Below, piece after piece: positions 61,237 to 64,000 of a DNA stretch of 64,000 bases. The notes beneath the pieces were generated by a model. The model was not told the DNA's origin and searched no databases. It was given only the letters and a program-made list of their open reading frames with translations. Source of the DNA: Polaromonas sp. P2-4. Lineage in GTDB: Bacteria > Pseudomonadota > Gammaproteobacteria > Burkholderiales > Burkholderiaceae_C. The translations under genes were made by a program, and so were the position numbers. Where the stretch lies: NCBI GenBank assembly GCA_024703855.1, contig CP087965.1, positions 1,914,001 through 1,978,000 on the forward strand, written 5' to 3'. Positions within the stretch are counted from its first letter, which is position 1, and each line of letters begins with the position of its first letter.

Positions 61237-62720
61237 TCACAGCTTTACGCAAATGTTGGTGGTCTCGGAGTAGAAGTCGAGCGAATAGCGACCTCCCTCC
61301 CGGCCGAGGCCCGACAGCTTGGCGCCACCGAACGGCGTGCGCAGGTCGCGCAGATACCAAGTGTTGACCCACACGATGCCGGTGTGGAACTGGCGCGCCA
61401 CGCGATGTGCGCGCGACAGGTTGGTGGTCCAGATCGTCCCGGCCAGGCCATAGACCGAGTCGTTGGCACGGCGCACGACCTCTTCCTCGGTGTCGAACGG
61501 AGCGATGTGGCAGACCGGACCGAACACCTCTTCGCGCACGCAGCGCGTCGTCGGGCAGGCCGATCCAGATGGTGGGCTGGATGAAAGCACCCGCGTCGCG
61601 CTCGTCGCCGAACTTGGGCACCCCGCCGCCTGTGATGATGGTCGCACCCTCTTCGAGCGCCAGCTTGTAGTACGACAGCACCTTGTCGCGGTGCTTGTGC
61701 GAGATCAGTGAACCCATGTCGACGTCGGGCTCGTCGGGATAGCCGATCTTGAGCTTCTCGGTGCGGGACTTCATCGCCTGAACGAAGCGATCGAAGATCG
61801 AGCGCTCGACGTATACACGTTCGGAACACAGGCACACCTGGCCGGTGTTGGTGAACGAGGAGCGGACCACTCCTTCCACCGCAGCATCGAAGTCGCAGTC
61901 GGCGAACACGATCGCGGCGTTCTTGCCACCGAGCTCGAACGAGACCTCCTTCACGCCGTCGGCGACTGCCTTCATGATGGTCGAACCGGTGCGTGATTCG
62001 CCGGTGAACGTGATCGCGTCGATGCCGGGGTGCATGGACAGCGCCTCGCCTGCCGAGCCGGTGCCGAATCCGTGCACGAGGTTGAAAACGCCCGGCGGAA
62101 CGCCGGCTTCATGGAAGGCCTCGGCGAGCAGCGTTGCCGATGATGGCGTTTCCTCGGACGGCTTGACCACCATGGTGTTACCGCAGATGAGCGCCGGGCC
62201 TGCCTTCCAGGTCATCGAGAGAATTGGCAGGTTCCACGGCGAAATGCTGGCGACCACTCCTGAGTGGCTTGCGCACGGTGTAGTTCATCAGGTTGTCACC
62301 GTCGGCAGTGCGGGTCTCAAAGAAGTCGCCGTGCGCGCTCTTGCCGAGGTCAGCGAAGGTGCGAAGGTTTGTGATGGCACGGAACACGTCGAGCTTGCGC
62401 GCCTGGTGCACCGGGCGCCCGGTGTCGGCGACCTCCGCAGCGACGAACTCGTCGAAGCGCCGCTCGATGACGTCGGCCACGCGGTGCAGTATCTTCGCGC
62501 GTTCATCGACGCTGGTCTGGCCCCACGGGCCCGCCAGCGCCTTGCGCGCGGCCTGCACGGCCCGGTCGACCAGCGCCGCGTCGGCTTCGTGAACCTGGGC
62601 CAGCACCTTGCCATGCAGGGGACTGATGTTGTCGAAGTGCTTGTCGGTGGAGACGAACTCGCCGTCGACATAGTTGCGCAGCGAAATCAACGTGGGCGGC
62701 AGTGGGAAGGATATGGTCAA
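61237..62720 (-). CDS. nbaE: 2-aminomuconate-6-semialdehyde dehydrogenase (two frameshifts)
   Basis: Aldehyde dehydrogenase of about 494 residues of the hydroxymuconic/aminomuconic-semialdehyde branch: LRNYVDGEFVSTDKHFDNIS, then ASISPWNLPILSMTWKAGPA, ITFTGESRTGSTIMKAVA, VSFELGGKNAAIVFADCDFD (Glu), RSSFTNTGQVCLCSERVYVE (Cys), and REEVFGPVCHIAPFDTEEEV. Breaks near 62260 (TVRKPL to VVASISPWN) and near 61550 (GLPDDA to RAREEVFGP). No ATG fits; a TTG at 62720 with GGAG seven bases upstream gives MTISFPLPPTLISLRNY. The N-A-A-I-V pattern and context support the aminomuconate reaction. Confidence 0.88.
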
Positions 62721-62857
62721 AACAGACTCCAGCAGGGGATGCAATGGAGTTTAGGTAGCTGATCTATTCTTGAATAGCGAGTTTTTTGGCTTCAAATATA
62801 GCCACAAGGAATACATGACGGAAGGCGAGTGTTTGCGCGCCCGCAAGGCTGTGGAGG

Positions 62858-63913
62858 TCAGCGCGTGCGATAAAGCTCTCGGCCAGCGTCGCGCAGTGCC
62901 GTCAGGAAGTGCTGAGCTGCCGCACTCGGAGGGCGATCGGAACGCACGGTGTAACCCACGTCGCTGAAAGGACTCAACCCCTCCAACGGTAGGATATTGA
63001 GCAAGCCAGCTTGAGCGAAGCGCTCGGCGGCTGACTGCGGCATCAACGCGACCATCGAACCACTCGATACCAGTCCGAGATTGGTCAGAATCGACACCGA
63101 CTCGACCAGACGCCGCGGCATGGCAAGCCCTTCCTTCTCGAAAAGCGCTCTGACGGACGGATAAGCCACCGAGTCCTGCGTCGGCACGATCCATTCGAGT
63201 TCGTGCAGATCCGCCAGGCGGATCTTGCGTCGACGGGCCAGGGCATTCTGACTTCCGACCACGGCGCGCAACGCCTCTGCGTAGAGAGCCACATGCGTCA
63301 GCCGAGCGCGCTCGGCATCATCGCGAAGCACCGCGGAGGTGTCGTCGGGCAAGACGCCCACAACGACGTCCAGTTCACCGCGCGCCAGTGCCGGGAACAG
63401 CATCGAGTTCGGCCCGACGCGTACCGTCACCACCACGTCAGGTACGGCCTGCCTGAGTCGTGTGATCGCTTCCGGCAGCAGCGTAGCCGAGGCGGTGATC
63501 AGCGTACCCACGATGACATGGCCCGATATCCCTGTCTGCCAGTCATTCAGGTCGTCCGCCAGGTAGCGAAGTTCGGCCAGCATGGTCTTCGTATGCCGCT
63601 CGAACAGGCTGCCCAACTCCGTCAGAACGACGCCGCGTTTGCCGCGCACGAACAAAAGCCCGTCCAGTTGCTGCTCGAGCTCGTGAATGGACTTGCTGAC
63701 CGCCGGCTGCGTCATGGACAGCTCCCGCGACGCCGCGAGAATGGATCCCATCTCCACGACCTTTTCGAACACCGCCAACTGCTGCAGCCGCAGTCTGCGC
63801 GCTAGCGACAGGCGCGAATGCTTGGGATTTTGCTGTTTCAAGAAATCTCCTTGGGGATACGCCGCGCCATTGTATTCATGAGTGGCATTTTCCGGAATGC
63901 ACGCTTTGCGCAT
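62858..63913 (-). CDS. LysR-family transcriptional regulator
   Basis: Intact, up to 351 residues. HTH region LRLQQLAVFEKVVEMGSILA, then SMTQPAVSKSIHELEQQLDG; effector domain with IVGTLITASATLLPEAITRL and ARGELDVVVGVLPDDTSAVL. The first 35 residues are poorly conserved, so the real start may be later than 63913. It is upstream of, and on the same strand as, the aminomuconate-semialdehyde dehydrogenase, separated by 137 bp. It is the likely regulator of the whole run; an aromatic or pathway intermediate would be the inducer. Confidence 0.92.
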   Translation of the reverse strand: MRKACIPENATHEYNGAAYPQGDFLKQQNPKHSRLSLARRLRLQQLAVFEKVVEMGSILAASRELSMTQPAVSKSIHELEQQLDGLLFVRGKRGVVLTELGSLFERHTKTMLAELRYLADDLNDWQTGISGHVIVGTLITASATLLPEAITRLRQAVPDVVVTVRVGPNSMLFPALARGELDVVVGVLPDDTSAVLRDDAERARLTHVALYAEALRAVVGSQNALARRRKIRLADLHELEWIVPTQDSVAYPSVRALFEKEGLAMPRRLVESVSILTNLGLVSSGSMVALMPQSAAERFAQAGLLNILPLEGLSPFSDVGYTVRSDRPPSAAAQHFLTALRDAGRELYRTR

Positions 63914-64000
63914 CCGGCGTCACAACGCCGCCGGGTCGCACATCTACGGGCGTCAGTTTTGCCGACGGCGTAGCGCAGTACCGAACGCGCCCCGTGGATC

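Overview
The window looks like a catabolic, transposon-scarred stretch of a betaproteobacterial (Burkholderiales) genome or large plasmid. The main pointers are six orphan Bug/TctC-type periplasmic binding proteins, a 3-hydroxyanthranilate meta-cleavage operon of the nba/amn type, and many catabolic operons under LysR, IclR, AraC and Crp/Fnr regulators. The species cannot be fixed from sequence alone. GC content visibly changes: roughly 8.4-16.2 kb is AT-richer, while 19-36 kb and 49-63 kb are GC-rich, so the window is probably a mosaic of acquired blocks.

Layout. 0-4.9 kb (+): end of an ADP-forming acyl-CoA synthetase, an enoyl-CoA hydratase, two tandem Bug proteins and a YeiH-type exporter. 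5.0-8.4 kb: a graveyard of IS remnants (IS3, IS1380-like, ISAs1, IS630, IS1182). 8.4-16.1 kb (-): one co-directional run of Baeyer-Villiger-type monooxygenase, SDR, Bug protein, alpha/beta hydrolase, aldehyde dehydrogenase and FAD-linked dehydrogenase, with a divergent Crp/Fnr regulator. 17.5-33.2 kb (-): two complete peptide-type ABC importers, a semialdehyde dehydrogenase, a class-III aminotransferase, an HDAC-fold amidohydrolase and an AraC regulator. 33.4-36.5 kb: an IclR regulator and a BisC-type molybdoenzyme. 36.7-39.0 kb: IS66 and IS91 fragments next to an IS3 element with visible inverted repeats. 39.3-44.7 kb: NAD-dependent beta-hydroxyacid dehydrogenase, Bug protein, UroD-family protein, LysR and a divergent cysteine-synthase-like enzyme. 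44.8-48.5 kb: IS200 remnant, cytoplasmic-looking subtilase, IS66 remnant and an intact IS110 transposase. 49.0-63.9 kb (-): a roughly 15-gene run encoding 3-hydroxykynurenine to acetyl-CoA, with two Bug proteins, an arylsulfatase and a LysR regulator.

How the genes work together. The strongest system is the kynurenine/3-hydroxyanthranilate operon: kynureninase, 3-hydroxyanthranilate dioxygenase, ACMS decarboxylase, aminomuconate-semialdehyde dehydrogenase, aminomuconate deaminase, oxalocrotonate decarboxylase, oxopentenoate hydratase, hydroxyoxovalerate aldolase and acylating acetaldehyde dehydrogenase. Its unusual part is a cytoplasmic-type sulfatase whose start codon overlaps the stop of a Bug binding protein, just upstream of kynureninase. 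This suggests uptake and desulfation of a sulfated tryptophan catabolite. A second candidate system joins ABC uptake, HDAC-fold deacylation, transamination and semialdehyde oxidation, and may share an IclR-like operator with the molybdoenzyme. A third resembles a cyclic-ketone (alcohol, ketone, lactone, acid) pathway.

Data quality. More than half of the genes are split by 1-base indels although the protein stays conserved in the neighbouring frame. About ten of these indels fall in homopolymer runs. I read most of them as sequencing or assembly errors, not true pseudogenes, and annotate those genes across the break.
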